Assembly (NCBI GenBank): GCA_017480745.1
Contig: JAFUSA010000028.1
Coordinates: 1-48,151, forward strand
Length of the DNA stretch: 48,151 nt
Source of the DNA: Alphaproteobacteria bacterium
GTDB lineage: Bacteria; Pseudomonadota; Alphaproteobacteria; RF32; CAG-239
Reading direction: 5' to 3'
A model generated the notes under the pieces. The model was given only the letters and a program-made list of their open reading frames with translations. It had not been told where the DNA came from and searched no databases. Position numbers and translations under genes: made by a program. Shown here in pieces: positions 34,101 through 40,486 of this stretch. Positions within the stretch are counted from its first letter, which is position 1. The number at the start of each line of letters is the position of its first letter.

Positions 34101-37067
34101 ATTGTTAATAATACCCAACAGAGCTGCACCTGACCATAATTGATCATTGGTGTAAGCACTTATGTTTAATGTATTATTTGCTGCGGTACCGGCCTTAAAT
34201 AAAATGCTGGAATTATCATCTAATACAGCCTTGGCAACCGTATTATGCACCGCAATGGCAAAAGCACCCGAATATGCTGAAGTTGACGATTCTTTGGCTG
34301 CTGCCGTTGCAGAAGCATTAGCAAACGTATTAAAGAAATTGGCAATACCTAAATTACTGAAATCAATGGCATTCAAAATGTTCAAATTACCGGCACCGTC
34401 AACCTTATCTTGAATATCTTTTGCTTTTGTGGTAGCGCTCAAATATTCGTTAGCATCTTGAGATTGAATAGATTCTACCTGAGGGTTTTTGATTTTGCTC
34501 GATACCGTATCAAATAAACCGTCGACCCAATCAAATAAATCAGGCAACCAATCAGCATACGCCATACCGTGCGTTACTCTCGTATTAGCTTCAATATTAA
34601 AGCCGTCGATTTGTACAATTACTTTGTCGCCGACTTGACCCTCAACTTCTGCTCCGTTTGGCAATTTAATATATGTTGTCTTTACCCCATTAACTTCTTT
34701 TTCAATGACATCATCCTTAGTTGCGGTGAAGACATAGGCGCTATAATTTTGGATAAGTTTATCACCTTCTTTGGCGGCAATTAACTTGCTGCCGTCTTGC
34801 AATAAGAGAGTTTCGTTGTCTTTTTGCGCCACATATTCAAAAGTCGAACCTTTTATTGTAAAATCACCATGTGCATTGGCATCAGATGTTAAATTTTTAA
34901 TATTTACCGCTACTGCACCGGAAATAGACGTTTCGGCATTATTTGATGTTGATGTTGCATATAAAAGACTTTTATTGTCTAACAGATCGGATTTTAAAAC
35001 AATATTACCGGCCTTGATATTTGGCTTAACGTTATTTTCCTTATCACCGATACGTGCATTATTGGTTACATTATCTACCGAAACTCCGACTGCTGCTGCA
35101 ACTTTCACCTTATCAAAAGAACCTTTTGCTCTGGTGTACGATCTTTCGTTTGCCGTTCCGGTATTAGCCAAAGATCCTCTATCAACCATAAACATAAAAA
35201 TCTTACCGACAATACCGGCTTGAGAACTCTCGCCCTTAGCCTCAGCTATACCTGAAATCGTATGATTTGTTGCACCGACATAATTTGCTTCTACATCAAG
35301 AGTGCCTGTAATATCGGCGCTACTGTCCATAATTGCCTCATTTGTGGTGTTGCCTATAAATATACCGGCACTGGCCCCTGCGGTTCCGAAGTTTTTATCA
35401 ATAACAGGCAACAAACCGTTTTTGGTTGTTCCGTTATATGTTCGATACATCTCAGCATCTACCAAAATGTTTCTTAAAATATCTAAATCAACTGCTTTTT
35501 CAATAACCGCACGATTTGAAATATCGGCCAAGGCAATAGATACGGCATAAGCTCCGCCATGACCAAATGATTTATCAAATGCGTCAAAAGCCATCTCTAC
35601 AATATTTGTTGATTGCGTTGCCGTAGTCAAGCGCACATCCGTTGTTGATAAAACATTCAAGTTTTTAGCCTTTATTTCAGAACCTGAGCGTAAAATTGCT
35701 TCCGTGACAATATCAACGGATGTATAATTAAAAGCCAAGTTTTCCATAATAGATCTGGCTGTTGCCACAAAACTTGTGTTTGCATTTGCACTGAAATCAC
35801 CGGTAGCGTTAATCTTTGCACTATCTAAAACTTCAACCGAAGACTTCATTTTTGCCTTATGCACAAAATCAGAAATAATGAAGTTAGCCGGAGTTTCCAA
35901 CCATTCAAGCCATTCGGCATCTATATTGGCAATGTCATTATTAAAATTTGTTGCGATTGTTCTGGCATTTAAAGCTATATCATTACCGTCAACTTCACCG
36001 CCGACAGTAACTTTTGAAACTGCAACCTTAGGTTGTGTATCTTTGTTATAATCGCTTACATTTCTGGAACCGGAGTTATAAATTTCTGTTTGGGCAATAA
36101 CATTACCACCATTTGCATCAACTTTGCCGTTCAAATTAACGATTGCCGCCAAATAATCATTGTCAACCTTCTGATTTTTAGAAACAATGGTAACCCCGTT
36201 ACCGCCGTCCATCGCCAATTTATACTCAAGTGAAACTTCTGTCTTGCCGTTGCTGAGTTCTTTTTCTGTTTTCGTTACCGATGTCGGTGTAACGTCTGTT
36301 TTCTTTGTTGCCGAAACATTGCCACCGGATACATTAAAATCCATATTGGCATTTAATTTAGCATCTTTATTTATGTTAATCTCTGTTCCGCCGTTAGCAA
36401 TAGTAATACCTGCACCGGAGTTAATCGTACCGTCAATACTGATTTCTGCCGGATTTAATTCAACCTCGGTTTCTTCTCCACCAAGCAACAAATAATCAGT
36501 ACCACCCATATTAAATGATACTAAAGCATTCAAATTATCTTCAACAACGGCATTATCTTTAAACACTTTTTTCATAGTGTCTTCAGTCGGTGTCATCATT
36601 GTTAAAGAACCGACATTAAATACACCGGTTTTACCAACAACAAAACCGTTCGGGTTGGCAAACAATACATCACCGCCAATTTGCCCGTTTTTATAGGAAT
36701 TAACTATACCATCTATTTGTGAAGCTGAAGAATCAAAGACAAGGTTAACTAATTTATTCTGCTGATTTATTAAATTTAAATTGGCGGTATCGCCCTCGCT
36801 AACATTAAATTTACCGAAAGTGTTAATACCGATATCACCGGCACCGTTTGTTGTGGTTGTACTAATATTGAAAATATGCGGATTATTATTTTCAATCGTT
36901 GTGTTTGTTTGGAAAGGTACGCCGTTCTGATTGATTTCCGTAGCATCTGCAACAGCAGGTGCACCAAATGTTCCGGTCATTATCGCCGCATTCAAAATCG
37001 CACATTTAATTAAGACTTGTTTGTACCATCTGGTAAGTTGGGTAATCGCTGAACGAGAATACTTCAT
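22122..37067 (-). CDS. Giant TpsA exoprotein, filamentous haemagglutinin/LktA-like adhesin (4981 residues)
   Basis: One uninterrupted frame. A long signal peptide (residues 1-42, basic start MKYSRSAITQLTRWYKQ, ending APAVADA) leads into the TPS secretion domain: INTFGKFNVSEGDTANLNL at 81-99, then SQIDGIVNSY and NPNG at 138-141, the marker recognised by TpsB. Most of the remainder is a beta-helix with imperfect repeats of about 50-60 residues (GA-rich strand, then AYI, then a short I-x-A strand). A lysine- and glutamate-rich coiled coil interrupts it at about residues 3277-3460 (nt 26690-27240). The end is basic (EDAKKKKVL). Only a few cysteines are seen. The naming as a leukotoxin LktA-family filamentous adhesin is by overall resemblance; adhesion or contact functions are inferred. 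First gene of tpsA-tpsB-skp-like. Confidence 0.92.
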   Translation of the reverse strand: MKYSRSAITQLTRWYKQVLIKCAILNAAIMTGTFGAPAVADATEINQNGVPFQTNTTIENNNPHIFNISTTTTNGAGDIGINTFGKFNVSEGDTANLNLINQQNKLVNLVFDSSASQIDGIVNSYKNGQIGGDVLFANPNGFVVGKTGVFNVGSLTMMTPTEDTMKKVFKDNAVVEDNLNALVSFNMGGTDYLLLGGEETEVELNPAEISIDGTINSGAGITIANGGTEININKDAKLNANMDFNVSGGNVSATKKTDVTPTSVTKTEKELSNGKTEVSLEYKLAMDGGNGVTIVSKNQKVDNDYLAAIVNLNGKVDANGGNVIAQTEIYNSGSRNVSDYNKDTQPKVAVSKVTVGGEVDGNDIALNARTIATNFNNDIANIDAEWLEWLETPANFIISDFVHKAKMKSSVEVLDSAKINATGDFSANANTSFVATARSIMENLAFNYTSVDIVTEAILRSGSEIKAKNLNVLSTTDVRLTTATQSTNIVEMAFDAFDKSFGHGGAYAVSIALADISNRAVIEKAVDLDILRNILVDAEMYRTYNGTTKNGLLPVIDKNFGTAGASAGIFIGNTTNEAIMDSSADITGTLDVEANYVGATNHTISGIAEAKGESSQAGIVGKIFMFMVDRGSLANTGTANERSYTRAKGSFDKVKVAAAVGVSVDNVTNNARIGDKENNVKPNIKAGNIVLKSDLLDNKSLLYATSTSNNAETSISGAVAVNIKNLTSDANAHGDFTIKGSTFEYVAQKDNETLLLQDGSKLIAAKEGDKLIQNYSAYVFTATKDDVIEKEVNGVKTTYIKLPNGAEVEGQVGDKVIVQIDGFNIEANTRVTHGMAYADWLPDLFDWVDGLFDTVSSKIKNPQVESIQSQDANEYLSATTKAKDIQDKVDGAGNLNILNAIDFSNLGIANFFNTFANASATAAAKESSTSAYSGAFAIAVHNTVAKAVLDDNSSILFKAGTAANNTLNISAYTNDQLWSGAALLGIINNITSGLGGTSARDGDSKGGALSFQWGSPETIANIGQNVTVATEEEKTRGDVIVKALDETDDINVAIANGAADESGLAGAISISAIDGGKVEAAVKSSNVTNAINGRDVIVNADKDLTHINANFGFTAAQDAKGIGISVNYADDEALAYIAGNVNAARNVIVDADYDKLFINGALNLGYAKSGTDTPRYGNISDEQRQMNMDEANKLLNKADMLQADNTKYFRFFRSMWNARNGNEALANSDYDFTRALNPDKQTASKAGMLSVSVSEAAVKAYIADEAHVVAGNDVKVEATSEDMLINGAVAMAIHGKSGMGGAFIGQWTQNEVEAYIGNAVVDALGNINVNAKEDLKLFAGSAGIAQGEDRSVAGNISLDLQSNTVTAAIKEGAKINTNTDNANQSVNVTAGVESRIIKGVGSVSIQAGGSDSGGAKGGTLDGDIALNKISAYIKGADVNAGKELSVKATNETNLITVDVAGAVSTSDSAYSGTLGAYVSINEEKAYIENSQINQIAGRENKNANINVVASSTFDDLAIVGTVAYGDGNSADASIRVDGIGDEINSYIKNSIVETNGNILLDNDSGYDYLAVTAAGAISKGENAISGAVAIAVNSAVQNSYIEGSTINSNKLTMDSDALFDSLSVTGVATLNLKGQSIGGSLYVGVIDNDINTYIKNSTITTQNDINMSSNMDIDSLSIIFAGSGGKGFAASGAASSVVNSADVNTYILSETDDRKVESQNGNINIKSKNDIDIETINGAVSISVNDSALGAAINTVVDNSDTTAGISGAKVEAKGDIDVTAEADEDIMSISVGFAASDGISASGSINTMVMASDTDAYITDSDVKSESSNVKVVASGTTDITGGTGSAGISLYNAALGASVVTGVIDNEVKAFTESSKIEALKDVLVSAIANETIGSTDAPFITVAGGFSQDVTVEGVIATMILSSTADAHIKGKKGEDGINASNDVLIAASGKDNIFAIDGAASVSTGSVGIGATVNTIIIDKDVEAYAEDTKIKATRNISASATETDNFFTTVVAGAGSGTFGGSGVVNTNVITSDLIAGYINSNLDAGSTIYSDAEATANMQTISGSLGVGGSAGVGLSAVNDIIKYTEESKASGVSAKFNELEIKANANSIYSFSTVSGAAGGTAGVAGVENVNLINNNVMAYATGNLEGNVATIEATDTVTFNNSYSGVLAGGGTAGVGATVEVNSVTSTIQAYIGGDIKVDDIVVHAKDKQNFDGIFVAGFSAAGTAAVSGTALANIVETTVKAYIEDNAKIYSDDEANSFTTGVSVVAENETALRAYIGAAAIGASAAGVGATVGVNKFKNTVEAYTGNNVEINSTDVVINAHSTNSLGKEDSKLLAIAGAAGLYAGVAGTVMYNSVEDKVAAYVGNNSTLKMAKDGSIDIEAIDTTHIFENIGSGGAGLVGLGASVGYSSINNTVLAYLGASSNIDAAGADISILAQSNEKVDGDATIVSGGVVALSGGVLYSTIGQKKDNALSNDLTDADKEILNTAKKQADEMVSNAGAKNSGANSAYNSAYGDALSKIENKVNDDSRIKTMDGAVDDLFAKSANSGSSITGSAEGRNGTTSAFIDTLSSVKADNLSINAENIDNVNLETSGYTGGAVSVGVSVAVSNDDTTTNSFISNNVVIDADILNLSANSQDTQNVNTIAAAGGTTFGGSGSAAIINSDKTTNTYVNEETLVKTKNGIDITTSSASNIDAIADAYAGSFTGAVGVSVARADSIGKTRIDIGDDVTLVGTGESIKDKNDNPFITEASINISTETNEDAYAKSTATTGGVVSGSGADSTATTGKDSTINIGKNFIVNANGDVALTSEAKNVSNADAQGRAYGGVSAGGATSYADIKQISGVKIADADVASSIMAKAFEASSTVNNKAEAITTAGAGAAVGISGSEAATDITSSNEGYIGKNYRITTTDGGYTVQTTTLSQYKGYIDGSAYGVVGAAIPFIRNHVDSTVDAESFADINSSKNLVVKAVNEINKASVSGYDLYGGAGGLVSGAGGSIKDTLTMNTTAKLGGNYAEVRGNFGNGRVDVSAYNIADISEKADLYAHGGIVGADTDSIVYLTANAKTEITNKEVSNYDDDINYVARNDVEIYTKSNVESYGGVAGTGGDSIAQSSKQHADVVISGNVKSKSGRNTSINALSNKSLTAHIYERTRGLASVISGDSYAYNNDSEASIDIQSGAQVKSYDAMNLTAWSSTQKLSATRDAIAYQLWGIPYKGKGNTHTENKNSSRITINGAVESGLGANRKLTINKDGYKADGVNVLGMLKVGEITSADIDTDIAIYQNSINNANAEYQDFVTEQDKLIAGYQKTITDNTIAKTTLENQNIEYQDSITILNAIVDINATDFAAKYADSAIGVIKNLVTALNDGNSEAITAAKTALNNAKPSSTVAQLNQKIKENNNTITTYNEAIALAGENKTAAENQKNIVENKHLNEITMLQAEIDKLEAQKQAGTTIDIYVMTVDNIKIHSGETNVNTGILSGSGSVTAPGNTFTITVDNNSVNAVQYGDLIIDRNLDGDIHINALDVSSVTKTIVNPNYNSKITITNHVDATDPTINFEGESGDIWLKGNVENVNGVVDITNYTGSILSEASITAKDLYMKAPNGELSQVYEPNEKNTGPIVAGGDINYAAKTININGLIQSGSEIKNIEIPEFSITLEDGKYYQIVGGEKTEMKPSEMTDGYYYLSLLDYTDTLNSIQKVKTYFKPQLDSDGNAVVDADGNIKGEIYLFKANIGGGNITLTGNIVSDSNNGKIVLVNGYGHIDVVNNSHYDLVTSALNADNKVQGVLTINDFKFASGADTTYDTITQESLTPEYLAEHAGTYTAQVGENGQIITTATNITEGNGSWGAISSSVRDDGANVYSTTYTPGTDAYMITEQGKTVSYQVYVERSWIVELFCGKKYETRYYYQSPKYGVKANAITVNFQGFDKPEINVASKSNIVMNSNISALTGDVNITSLNGSITTKSSGNVISANNIILNAKGNIGEEVIEGSVYRPIQIAIFDNGKLTAVSENDIYVNFPYTEISNINLNAGNGNGNVYLATAAGDFNSVAQNGTKKEVSIKADALDLHADYVGLDTTINENVDIDIKKLKARAKDDVTITNKGDVVVSSIVSENGGTVTIESKEGSIVAAADTGTYSDKHIHGGNIVLKAVNGAIATKENILKFASDGIFHVEAKDDIYLGSAGDIYVDLIKSSQGNVDLGSQRGIIASAITDEGRYYNIAGKDINLSAWGGSIENIALNADGTVNASTYASGLGDINIAQVSQTPLTEDSTQAEIDAFNVNAKDLKIGVIKAGNNVTLSSEKGIKQDYGYSDNADFGVTGERITLNANGDIGSENEAVNMKVNRTISAFNSKGNNIYLSANNADYGMKIVTIDTYNGNGSIGTVSLTSAGHILDNAEKSEEDITNIRADNIILNAKKNIGSLDDYMVVETTSEYANKGLTYKANEAYIKGVGDKLGITQGLNTGTAVILAEEDTKISANNIISAEDIEIFGDADINVNGITADNDEHSANIVVSGGADVSLSNAKATDVAVSGNNIVIANNITTDHLDVDSAGTMTLQNADVNKLTSNETNQAMTEVNAEGNVIVNNTVIHGDTNFVSSADTEISTLTVGGNFSDTSANTAVSGKLDVKCDANVDANGNIAIVDADINGNLTADAENIEIAELKLGGNIYATVDDLAVNTSNDLHIGSIRGNTADYTDVANITSSKDITNGLGVDDTNIVAKNINLTAGDSIGKNKALNIEFADSNYVNINASNIARLNNTGAVANYNDVTANDTVITAINDVNIANLNTDKLALITDSENVNITGDVRTKGTIETASKDIVIDNTSLAVYPDVTAQLYLTKKPMHLIVDGSNNIRTESRNVTRHDKNILVNKEAYTSSMEGEITLASENALRVLYHGKEVMSEADDSLYRLPTVSDYISSVIGSSDGDNPVSDFHNKLVNESNIMGIINQTKDDRLKGEKYSEDAKKKKVL

Positions 37068-37107
37068 AGTCCAAATTCCTTTCTATTACTGAATAAGCTA
37101 ACCTTCA

Positions 37108-37130
37108 ATGTTCGTGATATTATGTTCGTG
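37108..37130 (-). repeat. Direct repeat ATGTTCGTG x2 at the tpsA transcription start
   Basis: ATGTTCGTG occurs at 37108-37116 and 37122-37130, 14 bp start to start. It lies immediately downstream of the proposed -10, where a repressor would block initiation. It contains GTTC twice but at N10, not the N7 of the LexA box. Confidence 0.5.
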
Positions 37131-37132
37131 GT

Positions 37133-37161
37133 ACTTTATCAGAAATAATTTTTATTTGCAA
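37133..37161 (-). promoter_or_regulatory. Promoter of the TPS operon
   Basis: On the minus strand TTGCAA is followed after 17 bp by TAAAGT, placing the start about 60 nt upstream of the tpsA ATG. AGAAAGGAAT serves as ribosome-binding site. Confidence 0.55.
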
Positions 37162-37211
37162 TACTTTTTTACAATTTGTTAAATTTTTATAAAATAAAAA
37201 CAGAAAAAAAC

Positions 37212-37322
37212 TTCTACTTAATTTCTGATGAAACTATTGATACTATTCAAAAAGCTATCAACGATAGACCTCTGAAATTACTCGATTGGAATACCCCTTC
37301 CGATCACCTGATGTTCGTTTAG
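37212..37322 (+). pseudogene. IS30-type transposase C-terminal remnant
   Basis: The plus-strand frame reads ISDETIDTIQKAINDRPLKL followed by LDWNTPSDHLMFV and a stop at 37320-37322. The A-I-N-x-R-P-x-K-x-L-x-(W/Y)-x-T-P motif is the C-terminal signature of IS30-family transposases. The rest of the element is gone: upstream sequence is AT-rich promoter-like DNA of the TPS operon. Only ~35 codons remain, so this is a fossil of an insertion, not an active element. Confidence 0.75.
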
Positions 37323-37459
37323 CAACATATGCGGATACCGTAAACAAAACGTCCGATATTTTCACCACGAGTATTTGTTTCCAAAACAAATTTTCCTGCT
37401 GTTACCTGCTCATATTGATTAGGTAACATTATGTAAACGTAGCATTCTCTAAAAGCCAT
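37319..37459 (-). pseudogene. HipA-family toxin kinase, N-terminal fragment cut by the IS remnant
   Basis: A 46-codon frame starts at ATG 37459 with a ribosome-binding site (AGAAAGG) and reads MAFRECYVYIMLPNQYEQVT, AGKF, and ENIGRFVYG before ending IRICC and a stop formed at the junction with the IS30 remnant (37319-37321). The segment matches the first N-terminal strands of HipA-type serine/threonine kinases (CYVYI-LP, AGRF, GRFVYG). The remaining ~350 residues of a normal HipA are missing, so the toxin is inactivated. No HipB antitoxin gene is seen beside it. Frame and start signals are still intact. Confidence 0.7.
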
Positions 37460-37513
37460 TATCCATTACCTTTCTTGCTTTAAAATTTCCTCTTTTTAAC
37501 TCGCTAAATGTTA

Positions 37514-37541
37514 TTGACTCTCCATATTTCCGCGCTAATAA
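37514..37541 (+). promoter_or_regulatory. Promoter of the Y-family polymerase gene
   Basis: TTGACT (37514-37519), a 16-bp spacer and TAATAA (37536-37541), followed at once by the LexA-like box. Confidence 0.55.
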
Positions 37542-37543
37542 TA

Positions 37544-37558
37544 GAACAGAAATAGAAC
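37544..37558 (+). promoter_or_regulatory. LexA box, alphaproteobacterial type (GAAC-N7-GAAC)
   Basis: GAAC at 37544-37547 and GAAC at 37555-37558 are separated by exactly 7 bases. This is the reverse-complement form of GTTC-N7-GTTC, the direct-repeat operator of LexA in Alphaproteobacteria. It sits at the transcription start just before the polymerase gene, as expected for an SOS gene. Confidence 0.75.
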
Positions 37559-37572
37559 ATTAAAGAGGTAAA

Positions 37573-38730
37573 ATGCGTCAGCACGTTATAGCTTTGGTTG
37601 ATTGCGACTGCTTTTTCGTTTCTTGCGAACGAAAAGATAATCCTGATTTGCAGGGCAAGCCTGTGTGCGTAATGACCGGCGCAAGCAGTAAGGGCATAAT
37701 CGTATCGCGTTCAAAGGAAGCTAAGGCGCTGGGGATTAAAATGGGACAACCGTATTTTCAGGTTAAGCCGAACTTCCCAACCGCGATTTGTATTCCGGCG
37801 CGCCACCACCGCTATACCGAAATTTCCAAAGTTGTGATGGACACGATTAAGACTTTCAGTCCGGATGTGGAAGTGACTTCGGTTGATGAGGCGTTTGTTG
37901 ATTTGACCAGCCTCAACAAGGTTTATCACTCCACTTATACCGACATTATCAAAAATATCCGTCAGACGGTGTGGGATAAGGTCGGTATTCCCGTTTCCAT
38001 CGGCTTGGGAACTTCCAAAACGCTGGCAAAATTAGCGAGCGATAAGGCAAAAATGAGCGGCGGGATATTTGTTATTCCACCCGATAAAATCTTGGATATT
38101 GTCGGCGAAATGCCGATTGAGGATGTCAGCGGTATCGGGCGCAAAAACAGCGAACACATGAAGTTCAGCGGGATTTTTACGATTAAGGATTTTGTGGAGA
38201 AAGAAAACGGTTGGATCAGAAAAGCCTTTGGAATCAACGGCTTAAATCTCAAAAGCGAACTGACCGGCATTGCGACATCGTTGGTTAATAACGAGCCCAC
38301 CGCCCCGCAGAGCATACAAGTTACCAGAAGTTTTGAGGATTTTACGCAAAGTTTGGAATATTTGGAACACGCGCTTAACGGCCACGTTCATGAGGCGTGT
38401 CAGAAGTTGCGGCGGTGGAACGGATTTTGCCAGGGCGTGGAAGTTATGCTTCGCACCAAAGACTTCAAATATCTCGCTATTGAGGCAAAACTGCCCAACC
38501 CGACCAACGGCGACCAAGAAGTGCGTGCGACCGCCATAAACCTCTTAAAACAACTGTACCGGCCGAATTTAATTTATCGCTCGACCGGCGTAACGCTCAA
38601 AAATCTGACCTACGGCGAAGTGCAACAGTCGCTGTTTGAGGAAGTAAAGCCCCACGATGACAAACTCTCACACCTCGTTGACGAACTGGAAGCCAAATTC
38701 GGCAAAGGTATTGTTAAAACCGGGGTGTAG
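37573..38730 (+). CDS. Y-family translesion DNA polymerase (DinB/UmuC-like)
   Basis: The protein is 385 residues. Palm motifs are VDCDCFFVSCER (metal ligand D10, steric-gate aromatic at 14-15) and TSVDEAFVDL (catalytic D105, E106). The fingers region contains GIIVSRSKEAKALGIKMG. The helix-hairpin-helix region has IEDVSGIGRKN. The little-finger domain follows, and GEVQQSLFEE near residue 350 is a QxxLF-type sliding-clamp binding motif. The DCDCFF start and overall length place it closer to the UmuC-like branch than to classical DinB, so I give no symbol. A LexA-type box at the promoter indicates SOS induction. The codon use is GC-richer than neighbours. No umuD-like gene is adjacent. Confidence 0.92.
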   Translation: MRQHVIALVDCDCFFVSCERKDNPDLQGKPVCVMTGASSKGIIVSRSKEAKALGIKMGQPYFQVKPNFPTAICIPARHHRYTEISKVVMDTIKTFSPDVEVTSVDEAFVDLTSLNKVYHSTYTDIIKNIRQTVWDKVGIPVSIGLGTSKTLAKLASDKAKMSGGIFVIPPDKILDIVGEMPIEDVSGIGRKNSEHMKFSGIFTIKDFVEKENGWIRKAFGINGLNLKSELTGIATSLVNNEPTAPQSIQVTRSFEDFTQSLEYLEHALNGHVHEACQKLRRWNGFCQGVEVMLRTKDFKYLAIEAKLPNPTNGDQEVRATAINLLKQLYRPNLIYRSTGVTLKNLTYGEVQQSLFEEVKPHDDKLSHLVDELEAKFGKGIVKTGV

Positions 38731-38855
38731 TAATTTTACTATAATTTATTTAGAAACATATACATCTTTAGAATCATTTTTATGTATTTTTTCCACATAA
38801 AAACGACATTTTTTAAGTTTTTCCCGCATATATAAATTAAAGTATGTATTTTCTA

Positions 38856-38884
38856 TTGACTAACGAAAATAATCTGCATATTGT
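38856..38884 (+). promoter_or_regulatory. Promoter of the opgG operon
   Basis: TTGACT (38856-38861), a 17-bp spacer and TATTGT (38879-38884), about 43 bp before the opgG ATG. The -10 is moderate. Confidence 0.5.
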
Positions 38885-38926
38885 AAACCAAAATATGTAA
38901 ATAGTTGATAATATTACGGGGACAAG

Positions 38927-40486
38927 ATGTTAAAAAATTTTTTGATTTGTTTACTAAGCATTATTCTTTGTTTTTGTTGTTATTACGGCTTGATTTATTA
39001 CAGACAAATTACAGATAGGACGCCCCAAAATTTTGTTGTTACAAATTTTTCATTTCAGAATGTTATTGATAAGGCTAAACAATTATCAAAAATGCCTTAT
39101 GCTGTACCAGATACAATTAGCTCTTCAGAATTGTTAAATCTGTCATATGATCAGTATCGTGATATTCGCTTTGTAAGAAAGAATGGGCCTTGGTATAACC
39201 AAAAGCTACCGTATGAAGTTCAGTTTTTTCATTTAGGAAGTATTTTTAAGATTCCGGTTAAAATAAATGAGGTTGTCAATAACGTTTCAAAACCAATCAA
39301 TTTTTCAGCCAAATATTTTGACTACGGAAACAATAAATTTAATGAAAATGATGATGAAATTTTAGGTTATGCAGGTTTTAGAATTCATAGTCCGCTCAAT
39401 ACATCAGCATATTATGACGAGTTGGTAACTTTTTTGGGAGCCAGTTATTTTCGCGGTTTAGCAAAGGGGCAAAAATATGGTTTATCCGCTCGTGGATTAG
39501 CAATTAACACTGCGGAAATGATTGGAGAAGAATTTCCTATTTTTAAAGAATTTTGGTTGCAAAAACCAAAAACTAAAGACAAAGTAATTACCTTATATGC
39601 CCTATTAGATAGTAAAAGTGTGAGTGGAGCTTATCGCTTTGAAATTATTCCTGGTACTAATACAATTATGAATATCGAAGCTCATTTGTTTCCGCGTGAA
39701 AATATTCAAAAAATAGGAATTGCTCCCTTGACATCGATGTTTTTGTTCGGAGAGAATAATAAAAACGATTTTGACGATTTCCGCTTAGAAGTGCATGATA
39801 GTGATGGATTATTGGTCCATAATGGTCATGATGAGTGGTTATGGCGTCCGCTTGATAATTCTAAAAAATTGCGTATCAGCAGTTTTGTTGATAACGGATT
39901 AAAAGGGTTTGGTTTATTACAACGAGATAGAGATCTATCAAATTATCAAGATTTTGAGGCAAATTATCAAAGTCGTCCGAGTGCATGGGTTGAACCTCTT
40001 GAAAATTGGAATGATGGTTATGTGCAACTTGTTGAAATTCCGTCTCGCCAAGAAATTCATGATAATATTGTTGCCTATTGGGTACCGAAGACACCTATTG
40101 AAGCAGCAAAAGAATATAAATTTTCTTATCGGTTGATTTGGCTCAATGATGTGATGAAAGAAGAAGATATTGCTTATGTTTCTGCGACAAGAACAGGACA
40201 AGGAGGAATTTCCGGAACAGAGGGTATTTCCGAATCCAGAAAATTTGTTATAGATTTTATAGGTAAAAATTTAGGTGCTGACTTTTCTGAAAAAGGTATT
40301 AAGCCTGCTGTTTCTACAATTAATGGCAAAATAATCAATGTAAGTACAATTTATAATCCTATAACAAAAGGTATTACGGTATATGTAGATTATTCTCCGC
40401 AAAGTGACAATGATGAAATCAGAATATCGTTAGAGCAAAACGGAAAAGTGATTTCTGAGGTATGGAGCTATCAATGGTTAAGATAA
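38927..40486 (+). CDS. opgG: Periplasmic glucan biosynthesis protein OpgG/MdoG
   Basis: The protein is 519 residues with an N-terminal hydrophobic signal (LKNFLICLLSIILCFCCYYG). The body matches MdoG/OpgG: FQNVIDKAKQLSKMPY, LSYDQYRDIRFV, GPWYNQKLPYEVQFFHLG, GYAGFRIHSPLN, SYFRGLAKGQKYGLSARGLA, and a C-terminal immunoglobulin-like domain (RKFVIDFIGKNLG). OpgG acts in the periplasm on the linear beta-glucan made by OpgH to give osmoregulated periplasmic glucans. It begins an operon with an unknown small gene and opgH. The end overlaps the next gene by 13 bp. The signal region has an unusual Cys-rich run (CFCCYY). Confidence 0.92.
   Translation: MLKNFLICLLSIILCFCCYYGLIYYRQITDRTPQNFVVTNFSFQNVIDKAKQLSKMPYAVPDTISSSELLNLSYDQYRDIRFVRKNGPWYNQKLPYEVQFFHLGSIFKIPVKINEVVNNVSKPINFSAKYFDYGNNKFNENDDEILGYAGFRIHSPLNTSAYYDELVTFLGASYFRGLAKGQKYGLSARGLAINTAEMIGEEFPIFKEFWLQKPKTKDKVITLYALLDSKSVSGAYRFEIIPGTNTIMNIEAHLFPRENIQKIGIAPLTSMFLFGENNKNDFDDFRLEVHDSDGLLVHNGHDEWLWRPLDNSKKLRISSFVDNGLKGFGLLQRDRDLSNYQDFEANYQSRPSAWVEPLENWNDGYVQLVEIPSRQEIHDNIVAYWVPKTPIEAAKEYKFSYRLIWLNDVMKEEDIAYVSATRTGQGGISGTEGISESRKFVIDFIGKNLGADFSEKGIKPAVSTINGKIINVSTIYNPITKGITVYVDYSPQSDNDEIRISLEQNGKVISEVWSYQWLR

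Noticed and set aside
22122..37067. Many open frames of 60-260 codons on the plus strand across tpsA
   Set aside because: They are antisense shadows of the repetitive Gly/Ala/Ser-rich tpsA codons, lack ribosome-binding sites and have biased composition.
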